64,000 nucleotides of DNA from Oceanospirillum linum (lineage in GTDB: Bacteria > Pseudomonadota > Gammaproteobacteria > Pseudomonadales > Halomonadaceae): the NCBI RefSeq assembly GCF_900182785.1, contig NZ_FXTS01000008.1, positions 62,001-126,000 of the forward strand, in the 5' to 3' direction. The position numbers and the translations under genes are program-made. Each line of letters begins with the position of its first letter. Within the stretch, counting starts at the first letter, position 1. Of this stretch, positions 15,589 to 24,190 are shown in pieces. Below the pieces are notes generated by a model. It had not been told where the DNA came from. It saw nothing but the letters and a program-made list of their open reading frames with translations, and did not search any database.

Positions 15589-18027
15589 ATGCAGGCACCT
15601 AAGCCTTTGGCGCTATCCCGCCTGAAAAAACGTTGCGTTAAAAAACGTCTGCCCGCTAACACCGCCCGCATTCAGCCCCTGGACCGTTTTATCGGCCAGC
15701 AGCGGGCCGAACAGGCGGTTCGTTTTGCGATTGCCGTGCCCGATAAGGGGTACAACTTATTTGCTATGGGGGATAATGGGCTGGGCAAGCGCACCATGCT
15801 GAAGCGCTTTTTAGAGAAGCATGCCAGCACCCGGAGTGCCCCGGATGACTGGTGTTATGTGAATAATTTTGAGTCGCCCCGTAAACCCTGGGCGATTCGT
15901 CTGCCTGCAGGTATGGCGATAACTCTGAAAAAGGATATGGAGGCTCTGATCAAAGAGCTGCGCCATGCGATTCCAGCGGCTTTTGAACAGGAAAGCTTTG
16001 TTGAGCAGGCCGAATCTATCCGAGAAGACTTTTCTGAACAGCAGGACACCATGCTCAAGGAGGTGGCAGCGGAAGCAGGTAAGCACAAGCTTAAACTGGT
16101 CCTGCAAAATCCCGGCGGTTACTCCTTTATGCCAGTGGATGATGAGGGTGAGGCATACGCTGTTAAAGACTTTAATGAACTGCCGGAAGAGCGTCGTCTT
16201 GAATTTAAAGATGGCATTGAGTTAATGGAGAAGGATCTCCGGGCTGCTTTGCGTGATCTGGCGCATATGGAAAAAGATATCCGTGAGAAGCAGCAGCAAC
16301 TGAATGAGAATATTACCCTGACAGCGATCCAGCATTGGTTGTCGGAGCTGCATGATAAGTATGCTGACTATGAGCGGGTTTTGGATTACCTGAATGCTCT
16401 GCAGAAAGATTTGGTAGAGAACGTTGAGATTTTTCTGGAAGAAGATGAGAACACCGATGCGGTGACCCGTGCCTCACCGGATCATAAAATTCCGGCCCGT
16501 TATCAGATTAATGTAATGACTACTAATGATGCGGACTCAGGTGCTCCTCTGGTGATTGAGGATATGCCAACCCATAACAATCTTGTGGGGCACCTTGAGA
16601 ATGTCACCTATATGGGAACAGTGGCAACTGACTTTTCTCTGATCCGCCCGGGAGCACTACATAGAGCTAATGGCGGCTTTCTGATTTTGGATGCGGGTAA
16701 ACTGCTGCAGCAACCCTATGCCTGGGATGGACTTAAGCTGGCGCTACGTACGGGTTGTCTTCGTATTGATACGCTTGAAAAGCAGCTGACCTTGTCAGGT
16801 AACGTCAGCCTTGAGCCGGAGCCGATGGCGCTGAATGTGACCATCGCTCTGCTGGGAGATGCGGAACAGTATTATCTGTTACAACGGTATGATCCTGATT
16901 TTGGTGAGCTGTTCAAAGTATTAGCCGAATTCGAAAGCGATATGCCGCGCAATGAAGAGAATGAAACGCTTTATGCCCGCCTGGTTAGCTCCATGGTTAA
17001 AGATGACGAGCTGCTGTCTCTAAACCGTGATGCTTTAATGAAAGTGATCGAAGTAGGGGCCCGACAGGCAGAGCATCAGAATCGCTTGTCCCTGAATGCT
17101 GCGGACCTGAAGCATCTGTTAAGGGAGGCTGACTACTGTGCGCGTGCTGATCAGAAAGATCAGATTGATGCCCAGGCTGTAGATCAGGCGCTCGAAGGCC
17201 GGGAATATCGCTCAGGGCATATTCGCGAACGCATGTTTAATAACATTCATGACGGCACGATTCTGATTGATACTCAAGGTGAAAAAGTCGGCCAGGTTAA
17301 TGGTCTGACGGTGCTGCGAGTTGGTGAAAGTGAGTTTGGCCAGCCAAGTCGTATCACAGGAACGGTGCGTTATGGTAATGGTGATGTACTGGATATTGAG
17401 CGCAGTGTTCATCTGGGTGGTGCACTACACTCGAAAGGCGTGATGATCCTGAGTGCTTTCCTGAATGCTCAGTTTGGGGTTGATGAGCCGTTACCCTTGT
17501 CCGCCAGCCTCGGCTTTGAGCAATCCTACAATGGAGTTGATGGCGATAGTGCTTCTCTGGGGGGGCTGGTCTGTCTGTTGTCGGCGATGTCCGGCGTTCC
17601 GGTGAGGCAGTCACTGGCAATCACAGGGTCGATCAATCAATTCGGTGAAGTACAACCGATTGGTGGCGTGAATGAAAAAGTTGAAGGTTTCTTTGCAACC
17701 TGTAAAGAGCGGGGGCTGACAGGAGACCAGGGCGTTATTATTCCCGTACAGAATGTTGATAACCTGATGCTCAGTGATGAGGTGATTGACGCTTGTGCCA
17801 ATGATCAGTTTGCCATTTATGCGGTCGAACATGTTGAGCAGGCGATTAAGCTGATGACCGGGGTTGCGTCGGGTACCGCTAATGAAAAAGGGCATTTTGC
17901 TAAAAATACGCTGTATGGGAAAATACAGCATCGCCTGAAAGAGCTTTGTGGCAAACCCCATGGCAAGCAGGGCAAAAGTAAGCGCAAAAGAATGGCGAAG
18001 AAAGCCAGCTCAAAGCAGGCTGGCTGA
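15589..18027 (+). CDS. LonB-like ATP-dependent protease (YcbZ family)
   Basis: Cytoplasmic ATP-dependent protease of 812 residues, counted from ATG 15589, which has AGGGA at a good distance; the frame itself is open from 15568. An N-terminal ATPase part holds the Walker A-like GDNGLGKRT (~60-70). A long helical insert lies at ~120-300, and further AAA+ elements include PGALHRANGGFLILDA at ~350-370. The C-terminal Lon-type protease domain (~585-780) has the catalytic dyad Ser654 (GDSASLGG) and Lys697 (VNEKVEG). The very basic C-terminal tail (KQGKSKRKRMAKKASSK) is unusual and may bind nucleic acid. The family (COG1067) is common in gammaproteobacteria; its substrates are poorly known. Confidence 0.92.
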   Translation: MQAPKPLALSRLKKRCVKKRLPANTARIQPLDRFIGQQRAEQAVRFAIAVPDKGYNLFAMGDNGLGKRTMLKRFLEKHASTRSAPDDWCYVNNFESPRKPWAIRLPAGMAITLKKDMEALIKELRHAIPAAFEQESFVEQAESIREDFSEQQDTMLKEVAAEAGKHKLKLVLQNPGGYSFMPVDDEGEAYAVKDFNELPEERRLEFKDGIELMEKDLRAALRDLAHMEKDIREKQQQLNENITLTAIQHWLSELHDKYADYERVLDYLNALQKDLVENVEIFLEEDENTDAVTRASPDHKIPARYQINVMTTNDADSGAPLVIEDMPTHNNLVGHLENVTYMGTVATDFSLIRPGALHRANGGFLILDAGKLLQQPYAWDGLKLALRTGCLRIDTLEKQLTLSGNVSLEPEPMALNVTIALLGDAEQYYLLQRYDPDFGELFKVLAEFESDMPRNEENETLYARLVSSMVKDDELLSLNRDALMKVIEVGARQAEHQNRLSLNAADLKHLLREADYCARADQKDQIDAQAVDQALEGREYRSGHIRERMFNNIHDGTILIDTQGEKVGQVNGLTVLRVGESEFGQPSRITGTVRYGNGDVLDIERSVHLGGALHSKGVMILSAFLNAQFGVDEPLPLSASLGFEQSYNGVDGDSASLGGLVCLLSAMSGVPVRQSLAITGSINQFGEVQPIGGVNEKVEGFFATCKERGLTGDQGVIIPVQNVDNLMLSDEVIDACANDQFAIYAVEHVEQAIKLMTGVASGTANEKGHFAKNTLYGKIQHRLKELCGKPHGKQGKSKRKRMAKKASSKQAG

Positions 18028-18070
18028 TAACGTTGAAATAAACTGATGTAATGACCGGATCTGAGCAGAG

Positions 18071-18529
18071 ATGACAAATCAGATGGCCATACTGCTGGCC
18101 GTGATCGCAGTAGCTATTATTATTGCTCTTGCAGGGTATGCATTTAACTTACGTAAGCAAGTTCGTCAGCGTGAGAAAGAGCGTTTGGCAGCATTGCAGG
18201 ATGTGGAGCGTCTGGCTCGGGAAAAGACCATGGAAAGTATCCATGTGATCTCCCATGCTTTGCTGGAAGGGCAGGTTGATGTTATGGAGGCCTGTCTGCG
18301 GATACGTACTCTGATCGACATCATTGAGTCTGACTGGCAGGAAACAGAGGCGCTGAAGGTGTTTGCTGAGATAACCCAGCGGGGTGCTCACTTTGCAACT
18401 CATCAGGCGCGAAAAGAACTGCCTAAGCAGGAGCGTATGAAACAGGATCTGGAGCGTATCTCACTGGAAGGTGAGTATCATGATGCGGCTCTTAATGGGG
18501 CGCGCTGGCTGTTACAGCAAAAGCCATAA
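18071..18529 (+). CDS. DUF2489-like membrane-anchored protein
   Basis: Protein of 152 residues with one N-terminal membrane helix (ILLAVIAVAIIIALAGYAF, ~6-25) and a cytoplasmic basic/helical part. The pattern ESIHVISHALLEGQVDVMEACLRIRTLID (~57-85) matches what I know of DUF2489 proteins in marine gammaproteobacteria. No function is established for that family. It follows the protease gene by 43 bp on the same strand and precedes a YaaR-like gene by 48 bp, so the three may be cotranscribed. Confidence 0.7.
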   Translation: MTNQMAILLAVIAVAIIIALAGYAFNLRKQVRQREKERLAALQDVERLAREKTMESIHVISHALLEGQVDVMEACLRIRTLIDIIESDWQETEALKVFAEITQRGAHFATHQARKELPKQERMKQDLERISLEGEYHDAALNGARWLLQQKP

Positions 18530-18577
18530 ATTGGACATGCGCCTGACAGAATAAAACAGTGGTCGCGGATAAACACT

Positions 18578-19042
18578 ATGATCAATATTAACGACAAACT
18601 TAAATCCCTGCGTACCGGGGATGGCACTCGCCGTGCACGTACCAAAGAAGCCAGTAGTATCGGCAAAACCCGTACTTTTACCGATCATTTGGTGCAGCAG
18701 GTTGAGGAGATCAGTGCGCCCACATTAAATGATGAGCTGACCCGAATCCGGGAAGCTCTGGAGGATGCATCGGAGAATCTGGAGCGTAATCCAACCATAG
18801 GTAATCTTGAAATCTACCGGGTGTTACTGAGTAATCTGATAGGCAAGGCAACGAAAGGTGCATACGAGGTAGAAGGTGTTGGCCCGGGTTGGAGTCTGAC
18901 GGATAAGCATCATGTGATCCGTAAAATTGATGAGGAAGCCGAGGCCTTGCTGCTACTGGTGCTGAACGAGCAGAAAGATACCTTAAAAATCGCCGCTAAA
19001 CTGACACATCTGAAAGGGCTTGTGGTGGATCTGTTGTCTTAA
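18578..19042 (+). CDS. YaaR/DUF327-like protein
   Basis: Soluble helical protein of 154 residues. A disordered basic start (residues ~1-35) is followed by helices ending in the pattern EQKDTLKIAAKLTHLKGLVVDLLS, which is the typical end of YaaR (DUF327) proteins of Firmicutes, spirochaetes and Thermotogae. Function is unknown in all of them. Presence in a gammaproteobacterium is less usual. It is the last gene of the possible protease-DUF2489-YaaR unit; no plus-strand terminator with a T-run follows it. Confidence 0.65.
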   Translation: MININDKLKSLRTGDGTRRARTKEASSIGKTRTFTDHLVQQVEEISAPTLNDELTRIREALEDASENLERNPTIGNLEIYRVLLSNLIGKATKGAYEVEGVGPGWSLTDKHHVIRKIDEEAEALLLLVLNEQKDTLKIAAKLTHLKGLVVDLLS

Positions 19043-19095
19043 CGGCAGACCTCCATTCGGCTTGCGCATATTGCCCACATTAGTATTTTGCAGAC

Positions 19096-19127
19096 AAAAA
19101 AAAGCCCCCACCAAATTTGGTGGGGGC
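19096..19127 (-). terminator. Strong minus-strand intrinsic terminator
   Basis: A perfect 24-bp palindrome (19104-19127, arms GCCCCCACCAAA / TTTGGTGGGGGC). Read on the minus strand it is followed by eight T (19103-19096). On the plus strand there is no T-run. It therefore terminates a leftward transcript, although no minus-strand protein gene lies upstream within 4 kb. Confidence 0.85.
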
Positions 19128-19321
19128 GGAAGTATATATGCAAGAGCTAACAGAGGGTCTCTCAAAAGAGATCTTTCCTTCGAAGACTACCCTAGTCTCC
19201 AACCAGAAAGTGTTCAGAGTAAAGCGATCATTTTCCTGAGAAGATGATCCAACACTGGACAAACCCGTTTGCAAATTTATTACGCGCCTTCAAACACTGG
19301 AAAATGCTGCGCGACCCTATG
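19096..19321 (-). ncRNA. Candidate small RNA (~225 nt), unassigned family
   Basis: The unit has its own near-consensus sigma-70 promoter (19328-19356) and a strong terminator on the minus strand, with no credible reading frame between them. The predicted RNA folds well. 5' AUAGGGUC can pair with GACCCUCU near position 160 of the RNA. CCAG-UGUU-GAUCAU pairs with AUGAUC-AACA-CUGG around a loop carrying CAGGAAA. AGACUA-GGG-UAGUCU forms a short hairpin, and UCUC-UUUU-GAGA another. Four GGA triplets are present (in UUGGA, AGGAA, UUGGA, AAGGA), at least one in a loop, which recalls RsmY/CsrB-type decoys but is too few to claim that. I could not match it to 6S, tmRNA, RNase P or SRP RNA. Confidence 0.65.
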
Positions 19322-19327
19322 GGCGTA

Positions 19328-19356
19328 ATACTAAAGACGAAGGTCTGGCGGGTCAA
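19328..19356 (-). promoter_or_regulatory. Sigma-70 promoter of the candidate sRNA
   Basis: On the minus strand TTGACC (19356-19351) and TAGTAT (19333-19328) are separated by exactly 17 bp. The start of transcription would fall at about 19321. Both boxes are one or two bases from consensus with ideal spacing. Confidence 0.7.
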
Positions 19357-19448
19357 TCTGGCTTAGTGGGTTTTAATGTAAAAAAAGGTTTACGCATTGC
19401 ATTTGTTCTATAGGGTTATTTAATTACAGAATAATCGTTTGTAGAAAC

Positions 19449-19716
19449 GTGATATTTTTAGCTCAGCTTGAGCTGAATGAGACCTCTTTCTGTGTTTGGC
19501 GTGATGAAAAAGGATATAGTCCGCAGAATGTTCAGATTATTTTATCGCGTCAGAAAATCTGGCTGGATGACAATGTCGTATCATCGGTGGACATGCCTGT
19601 AACGGACTTCATGCAACACCGGCGAACATACGGTCACCCTTATTGATTCTGAACAGTATTCTCTGTCGGAAACTGGCGTTATGATTCGGTTAGCATCAGC
19701 ATCGGATGTTCAATGA
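19449..19716 (+). pseudogene. Small hypothetical gene split by a frameshift
   Basis: A GTG-started frame (MIFLAQLELNETSFCVW...) runs to 19646. From about 19618 the next frame continues with protein-like sequence (GEHTVTLIDSEQYSLSETG...) to a stop at 19716. Removing one C in CACCGGC (~19617-19620) joins them into an 88-residue protein that reads smoothly (...DFMQHGEHTVTLID...). I do not recognise the product. No strong ribosome site is visible. It may be a decayed gene, a sequencing error or chance; the flanking regions hold no other gene. Confidence 0.4.
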
Positions 19717-19777
19717 ATGCTAATGAATAAAAATGACAAATAAAATATAAGCGACCACAACGCAAAGGCTTTTATCA

Positions 19778-20350
19778 ATGACTAAACAGGTTGAATTTTT
19801 TTACGATATTGTCAGTCCGTATAGCTATCTGGCGGCTGTTCAGCTGGAAGAGCTGGAGCGGGAAGCCGGTTGTGAGGTGATCTGGCAGCCACTGTTTCTG
19901 CCGGGCCTGTTCAAGCTGACGGGTAACCAACCGCCACAGGTGATGGCGGAGAAGAAAACCTATCTGTTCGATCAGGATCTGCCTCGCATGGCGCGCTATC
20001 TTCAGGTGCCTTACAACATGCCTGCCAGCTTTCCCTGTAACACTGTTTATGTGATGCGTGCTTTGATGAGTTTGCCCAATAAGCTTCGTGCTGAGAAGAG
20101 CCTGGCACTGTACGAGCTGTTTTGGGGCGAGGGGCAGGATATTATCAATGATGACACTATACTCTCTTTATTAGGGCAGGATGCGCTGGATTACGCAAAA
20201 AGCGAAGAGGGAAAGGCTGCGCTGATGGATAATACTCAGCGAGCAGCGGATAAGGGCGCTTTTGGTGCTCCGACCCTGTTTGTGAATGATGAGACCTTCT
20301 TTGGTTGTGATCGTATTCTTCAGCTGAAGTACCATCTGCAGATCTCCTGA
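19778..20350 (+). CDS. 2-hydroxychromene-2-carboxylate isomerase family (DsbA-like) protein
   Basis: Protein of 190 residues with a thioredoxin/DsbA fold. The N-terminus EFFYDIVSPYSYLAAVQLEEL has Ser where DsbA has its first catalytic Cys, which is the mark of the glutathione-dependent HCCA isomerases (NahD-like, kappa-GST class). A helical insertion (~60-130) and a cis-Pro element (GAFGAPTLFVNDETFFGCDRI, ~165-185) follow. No naphthalene-degradation genes are nearby, so the natural substrate is unknown; many genomes carry such isolated homologues. Cytoplasmic, no signal peptide. Confidence 0.88.
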   Translation: MTKQVEFFYDIVSPYSYLAAVQLEELEREAGCEVIWQPLFLPGLFKLTGNQPPQVMAEKKTYLFDQDLPRMARYLQVPYNMPASFPCNTVYVMRALMSLPNKLRAEKSLALYELFWGEGQDIINDDTILSLLGQDALDYAKSEEGKAALMDNTQRAADKGAFGAPTLFVNDETFFGCDRILQLKYHLQIS

Positions 20351-20433
20351 GCAGTAGTCTTATGGCAGTCACTGGGGATGCCAAAATATAGATACTTATA
20401 TCTTCCATTTACTAATAGCCACTAGGAAGCGTT

Positions 20434-21045
20434 ATGTTCACCGGTATTGTCCAAGGCGTAGCAACACTGATTAAACTGATTGAGAAAGATGATTTCCGTA
20501 CTCATATTGTGACAATGCCCGGTCGCCTGACCGAGGGGTTATCAATAGGGGCCAGCGTTGCGCACAATGGTTGCTGTCTAACGGTAACAGAGATCAAAGG
20601 TAACAGGGTTAGCTTTGATCTGATGCAGGAAACGTTACGTCTGACAAACCTTGGTGAACTCCAGGTCGGTGATTCAGTCAATATAGAGCGTGCTGCCCGC
20701 TTTGGTGATGAGATCGGTGGACATGCAATGTCAGGACATATCATGTGTACGACAGATGTTGTGAATATTATGGAGTCCGATAATAACTACCGTATCTGGT
20801 TTTCGTTGCCGAAAGGGTATGAAAAGTATGTTTTTGAGAAAGGCTACCTGGGTATTGATGGCATTAGTCTGACAGTCGGTGAAATTGAGAATGGTTGTTT
20901 TTGTGTCAACCTGATACCGGAAACGTTGGAGAGAACCACAATTGGGCAGCGAAGTATTGGCAGTCGTATCAATATCGAGATCGACCCCCAGACTCAGGCA
21001 ATTGTGGATACGGTAGAACGGGTTATGGCTCAGCAAAAATTTTAG
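20434..21045 (+). CDS. ribE: Riboflavin synthase, alpha subunit
   Basis: Enzyme of 203 residues that converts two 6,7-dimethyl-8-ribityllumazine molecules to riboflavin, the last step of the pathway. Two homologous lumazine-binding barrels are visible: MFTGIVQGVATLIKLI (start of repeat 1) and HIMCTTDVVNIMESDNNYRIW (start of repeat 2, ~102). The family motifs NGCCLTV (~48) and DGISLTV (~145) are present. It is the E. coli RibC/RibE type. It lies ~3 kb from ribB, another gene of the pathway, but not in an operon with it, and has no FMN riboswitch of its own. Confidence 0.96.
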   Translation: MFTGIVQGVATLIKLIEKDDFRTHIVTMPGRLTEGLSIGASVAHNGCCLTVTEIKGNRVSFDLMQETLRLTNLGELQVGDSVNIERAARFGDEIGGHAMSGHIMCTTDVVNIMESDNNYRIWFSLPKGYEKYVFEKGYLGIDGISLTVGEIENGCFCVNLIPETLERTTIGQRSIGSRINIEIDPQTQAIVDTVERVMAQQKF

Positions 21046-21287
21046 CGGCACTCTTATTGTGCGGGGTAATATGTCGTCGTAGTTTTCTGCTACGTTACGG
21101 TGCTTAAAAAACAGAGACTAATTTTTTTAAGAAAATAGCTGGAGTTTCTGCTCCATTTACTCGATTTTTACCCTACTTTTGGCTAAGATTGCCGCAAATG
21201 CAGCTTTGACTGTATCGCTATCTGTTGAAACCTGGAAACTATGTTTTCCGGGTTTTATTGTTTTTGGACTGGTTCAGGGCAAAACCC

Positions 21288-22577
21288 ATGCTGGAAAAAT
21301 TGTTTAAGCTTAGTGAACACAATACCAACGTAAAAACGGAAGTTGTTGCAGGTATCACCACCTACCTGACAATGGCTTACATCATCTTTGTTAACCCATC
21401 GATTCTGAAGCTGGCAGGTATGGATTACGGCGCTGTATTCGTCGCAACCTGCCTTGCAGCAGCTATCGGTACTCTGATTATGGGGCTGTGGGCTAACTAT
21501 CCGATTGCATTGGCTCCCGGTATGGGGCTAAACGCCTTTTTCACCTTTACCGTGGTGATGGAGATGGGCTACAGCTGGGAATCTGCTCTTGGAGCTGTAT
21601 TCTTTTCCGGTTTGATCTTCACCGTTCTCAGCTTGTTTAAGATACGGGAGTGGATCATTAACAGTATCCCTCTGTCCCTGAGACTGGGTATCGCAGCGGG
21701 TATTGGCCTTTTCCTGGCTCTGATTGCATTAAAGAGTGCCGGTATTGTTGTGGATAGTCCTGCAACACTGGTGACTATGGGTGATCTGTCTGACCCAAGT
21801 GTTATTCTGGCCATCGTCGGCTTCTTTATTATTGTGTCGCTGTCTTACCGCCGGGTTCTGGGTTCCGTTATGATCGGTATTCTGGTGGTCACAGTACTAT
21901 CGATTGTAATGGGGCTTAATGAGCTGAATGGCGTCGTCTCTATGCCGCCAAGCCTTGCACCTACTTTTATGGCGATGGATCTTGCCGGTGCCCTTGAAGT
22001 GGGCATGCTGAGCATTATCTTTGCATTCCTGTTTGTGGATCTGTTTGATACCTCAGGCACTCTGGTAGCGGTTGCTCAGCAGGGCGGTCTGCTGGACAAA
22101 GATAAGCGCCTGCCACGTTTGGGCCGTGCTCTGATGTCTGACAGTACTGCGACGATGGCTGGTGCTGCTCTGGGTACGTCAACTACGACCAGCTATATCG
22201 AAAGTACTGCCGGTATTTCTGCCGGTGGCCGCACGGGTTTAACAGCGGTTGTTGTTGCAGGGCTGTTTTTACTGTCACTGTTTTTTGCACCGTTAGCGGG
22301 CTCTGTTCCGGCCTATGCAACAGCAGGCGCGCTGTTTTACGTAGCGGTATTGATGACCGCCGGGCTGGCAGAGGTGGACTGGAAAGATCTGACCGAAGCT
22401 GCACCTGTGTTTGTAGCGGCAATTGCGATGCCATTGACGTTCTCGATTGCTAACGGTATCGCCTTCGGCTTTATCACTTATGCCGGTATTAAACTGCTGT
22501 CCGGCCGTCGTGAAGATGTATCCCTGAGCGTTCTGATCCTGGCCGCTCTGTTCGTACTGAAGTTTGTTTTCCTTTAA
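21288..22577 (+). CDS. NCS2-family purine (hypoxanthine/guanine/adenine) permease
   Basis: Inner-membrane protein of 429 residues, counted from ATG 21288 (MLEKLFKLSEHNT), which fits family N-termini better than the longer frame from 21225. About 12-14 hydrophobic segments. Family marks of the AzgA/GhxP/PbuG branch are EVVAGITTYLTMAYIIFVNPSIL, GMGLNAFFTFTVV and DLFDTSGTLVAVAQQGG, plus SYIESTAGISAGGRTGLTAV. It should import purine bases with protons. The apt gene follows ~160 bp downstream on the same strand, so uptake and salvage of adenine or related bases are encoded side by side. Confidence 0.92.
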   Translation: MLEKLFKLSEHNTNVKTEVVAGITTYLTMAYIIFVNPSILKLAGMDYGAVFVATCLAAAIGTLIMGLWANYPIALAPGMGLNAFFTFTVVMEMGYSWESALGAVFFSGLIFTVLSLFKIREWIINSIPLSLRLGIAAGIGLFLALIALKSAGIVVDSPATLVTMGDLSDPSVILAIVGFFIIVSLSYRRVLGSVMIGILVVTVLSIVMGLNELNGVVSMPPSLAPTFMAMDLAGALEVGMLSIIFAFLFVDLFDTSGTLVAVAQQGGLLDKDKRLPRLGRALMSDSTATMAGAALGTSTTTSYIESTAGISAGGRTGLTAVVVAGLFLLSLFFAPLAGSVPAYATAGALFYVAVLMTAGLAEVDWKDLTEAAPVFVAAIAMPLTFSIANGIAFGFITYAGIKLLSGRREDVSLSVLILAALFVLKFVFL

Positions 22578-22613
22578 TTAATCTTCATACGCTACTGCTT
22601 TTGCAGTAAACAC

Positions 22614-22637
22614 AATGCCGACCCATGGGTCGGCATT
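22614..22637 (+). terminator. Terminator-like palindrome after the purine permease gene
   Basis: Perfect 24-bp palindrome (AATGCCGACCCA / TGGGTCGGCATT) followed by TGTTTG. A smaller hairpin TACTGC-TTTT-GCAGTA (22593-22608) precedes it. Probably ends the permease transcript before apt. Confidence 0.7.
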
Positions 22638-22740
22638 TGTTTGCCTGGCTTTTGGCCTATGGTTTTTTTCGTGCTGTAAATAATACAACAGCGTTAATAA
22701 TGCTGCAGGCAGCATCCGTTTCACCATTTAAGGTTTTACC

Positions 22741-23304
22741 ATGACAGATCGTACCGATAACAGCATGAACAATATTGACTATTTGAGATCCGTAATCCGT
22801 ACGGTACCGGATTGGCCGGAAGAAGGCGTTATGTTCCGGGACATCACACCTCTTTTTCAGAACAAAAAGGCTTTTCGCAAGCTAATTGATACTTTTGTTC
22901 ATCGCTATTATGACCATGAGATTGATGCCGTAGCGGGTGTTGATGCCCGTGGTTTTATTCTGGGTTCTCCCATTGCTTATGAGCTGAATACCGGTTTTAT
23001 TCCTGTGCGTAAAAAGGGTAAATTGCCTTTTGAAACGGTTCAGGAAAGCTATGAACTGGAATATGGCTCCGCCACCGTTGAGTTGCATACCGACTCTTTT
23101 AAACCCGGTGACAAGGTGTTGCTGATCGATGATCTGATCGCCACAGGAGGTACTATGATTGCCGCTGCGAACCTGATCAAGCGTCTGGGTGCTGAGGTGG
23201 TTGAAGCTGCAGCCATTATTGATCTGCCGGATCTGGGCGGTTCTGCAAAGCTGAGAGAGCAGGGTATTGATGTTTATTCAATCTGCGAGTTTGAAGGGGA
23301 TTAG
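22741..23304 (+). CDS. apt: Adenine phosphoribosyltransferase
   Basis: Enzyme of 187 residues that salvages adenine to AMP using PRPP in the cytoplasm. Type I phosphoribosyltransferase fold with the PRPP loop VLLIDDLIATGGTMIAAANL (~122-141), the catalytic-loop region RKKGKLPFETVQESYELEYG (~90-109) and the N-terminal PDWPEEGVMFRDITPLF typical of Apt. Start ATG 22741 gives a short N-terminal extension; ATG 22765 is an alternative. It follows a purine permease gene, which fits purine-base uptake and salvage. Confidence 0.96.
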   Translation: MTDRTDNSMNNIDYLRSVIRTVPDWPEEGVMFRDITPLFQNKKAFRKLIDTFVHRYYDHEIDAVAGVDARGFILGSPIAYELNTGFIPVRKKGKLPFETVQESYELEYGSATVELHTDSFKPGDKVLLIDDLIATGGTMIAAANLIKRLGAEVVEAAAIIDLPDLGGSAKLREQGIDVYSICEFEGD

Positions 23305-23369
23305 CGGCGTATATGGGCTGACTTTATTAAGGCGGCCTGTGTTTTACAGCTAATGCTTTAGTCACGTGG

Positions 23370-23392
23370 AAAACGGGCGTCATGCCCGTTTT
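23370..23392. terminator. Bidirectional terminator between apt and ribB
   Basis: AAAACGGGC (23370-23378) and GCCCGTTTT (23384-23392) with a 5-base loop between convergent genes. The A and T arms serve termination in both directions. Confidence 0.85.
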
Positions 23393-23403
23393 ATAATGAG
23401 CGC

Positions 23404-24072
23404 TTAGGCGACCTGTTTGGCTTTTTGCCGGTAAGCCACAATATCTTCAATTGTTAATACCGGCATCTGATGCTTGTGGCCAAACCGGATAACTTCCGGT
23501 AACCGTGCCATGGTGCCATCCTCATTGGTGAGTTCGCAAAGTACGCCAAAGGGTTTCAGCCCGGCCAGCTGCGCCATATCGACACTGGCTTCCGTATGCC
23601 CCCGCCGTCCGAGAACGCCCTTAGTGTTGGCTTTTAGCGGGAAGACATGTCCAGGTTTTTTCAGGTCGGAAGGTTGGGCGTTATCCGCAATGGCTGCCTG
23701 AATTGTGGTGACTCTGTCTGCGGCAGATACACCTGTGCTGACGCCGGTAGCCGCTTCAATACTGACCGTAAAGTTGGTGTGATTGGTACTGGTATTATCC
23801 TGAACCATCATCGGTAGTTCTAACTGTTTAATACGTTCTTCCGGTAAGCAGAGACAGATAATGCCGGAACACTCTCGGATCATCAGTGCCATCTGTTCAT
23901 GGGTCATGGTTTCCGCAGCGAAGATCAGATCACCTTCATTTTCACGATGTTCATCATCCAATACCAGAATACCTTGTCCTTTTTGTAACGCTGCAATAGC
24001 TCGTTCTACGCGCTGAACAGGTGTGCCGAAAAAGGAAAGATTATGATTTTTTGATGGGTTTTGCTGATTCAT
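23404..24072 (-). CDS. ribB: 3,4-dihydroxy-2-butanone 4-phosphate synthase
   Basis: Enzyme of 222 residues that makes the four-carbon unit of riboflavin from ribulose 5-phosphate. The active-site acidic motif LDDEHRENEGDLIFAAE (~37-53), the segment STNHTNFTVSIEAATGVSTG (~105-124) and RRGHTEASVDMAQLAG (~155-170) are all present. It is a single-domain RibB without the RibA fusion. Its mRNA leader carries an FMN riboswitch, so it should be shut down when FMN is plentiful. Minus strand, transcribed alone. Confidence 0.96.
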   Translation of the reverse strand: MNQQNPSKNHNLSFFGTPVQRVERAIAALQKGQGILVLDDEHRENEGDLIFAAETMTHEQMALMIRECSGIICLCLPEERIKQLELPMMVQDNTSTNHTNFTVSIEAATGVSTGVSAADRVTTIQAAIADNAQPSDLKKPGHVFPLKANTKGVLGRRGHTEASVDMAQLAGLKPFGVLCELTNEDGTMARLPEVIRFGHKHQMPVLTIEDIVAYRQKAKQVA

Positions 24073-24190
24073 GGTAATGCTCTTTTGAGTGAATAATAAC
24101 CAGAATCAGGGCGGCAAGAGGCATATCTGCTTAACGTGAGGCGTTCGTATCTTCATAGGATACGGCTACCTTTTGGCAGGTATAGCAAAA

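Noticed and set aside
17560..17570. Seven-G tract in the LonB-like gene as a slippage site
   Set aside because: The frame is intact across it. A similar seven-G run in the SulP gene (~52285) is also intact, so such runs alone mean little.
19080..19274. A 64-residue minus-strand frame inside the candidate sRNA
   Set aside because: It starts at a TTG without a ribosome site and runs through the terminator stem, so it cannot be translated from that transcript as a whole.
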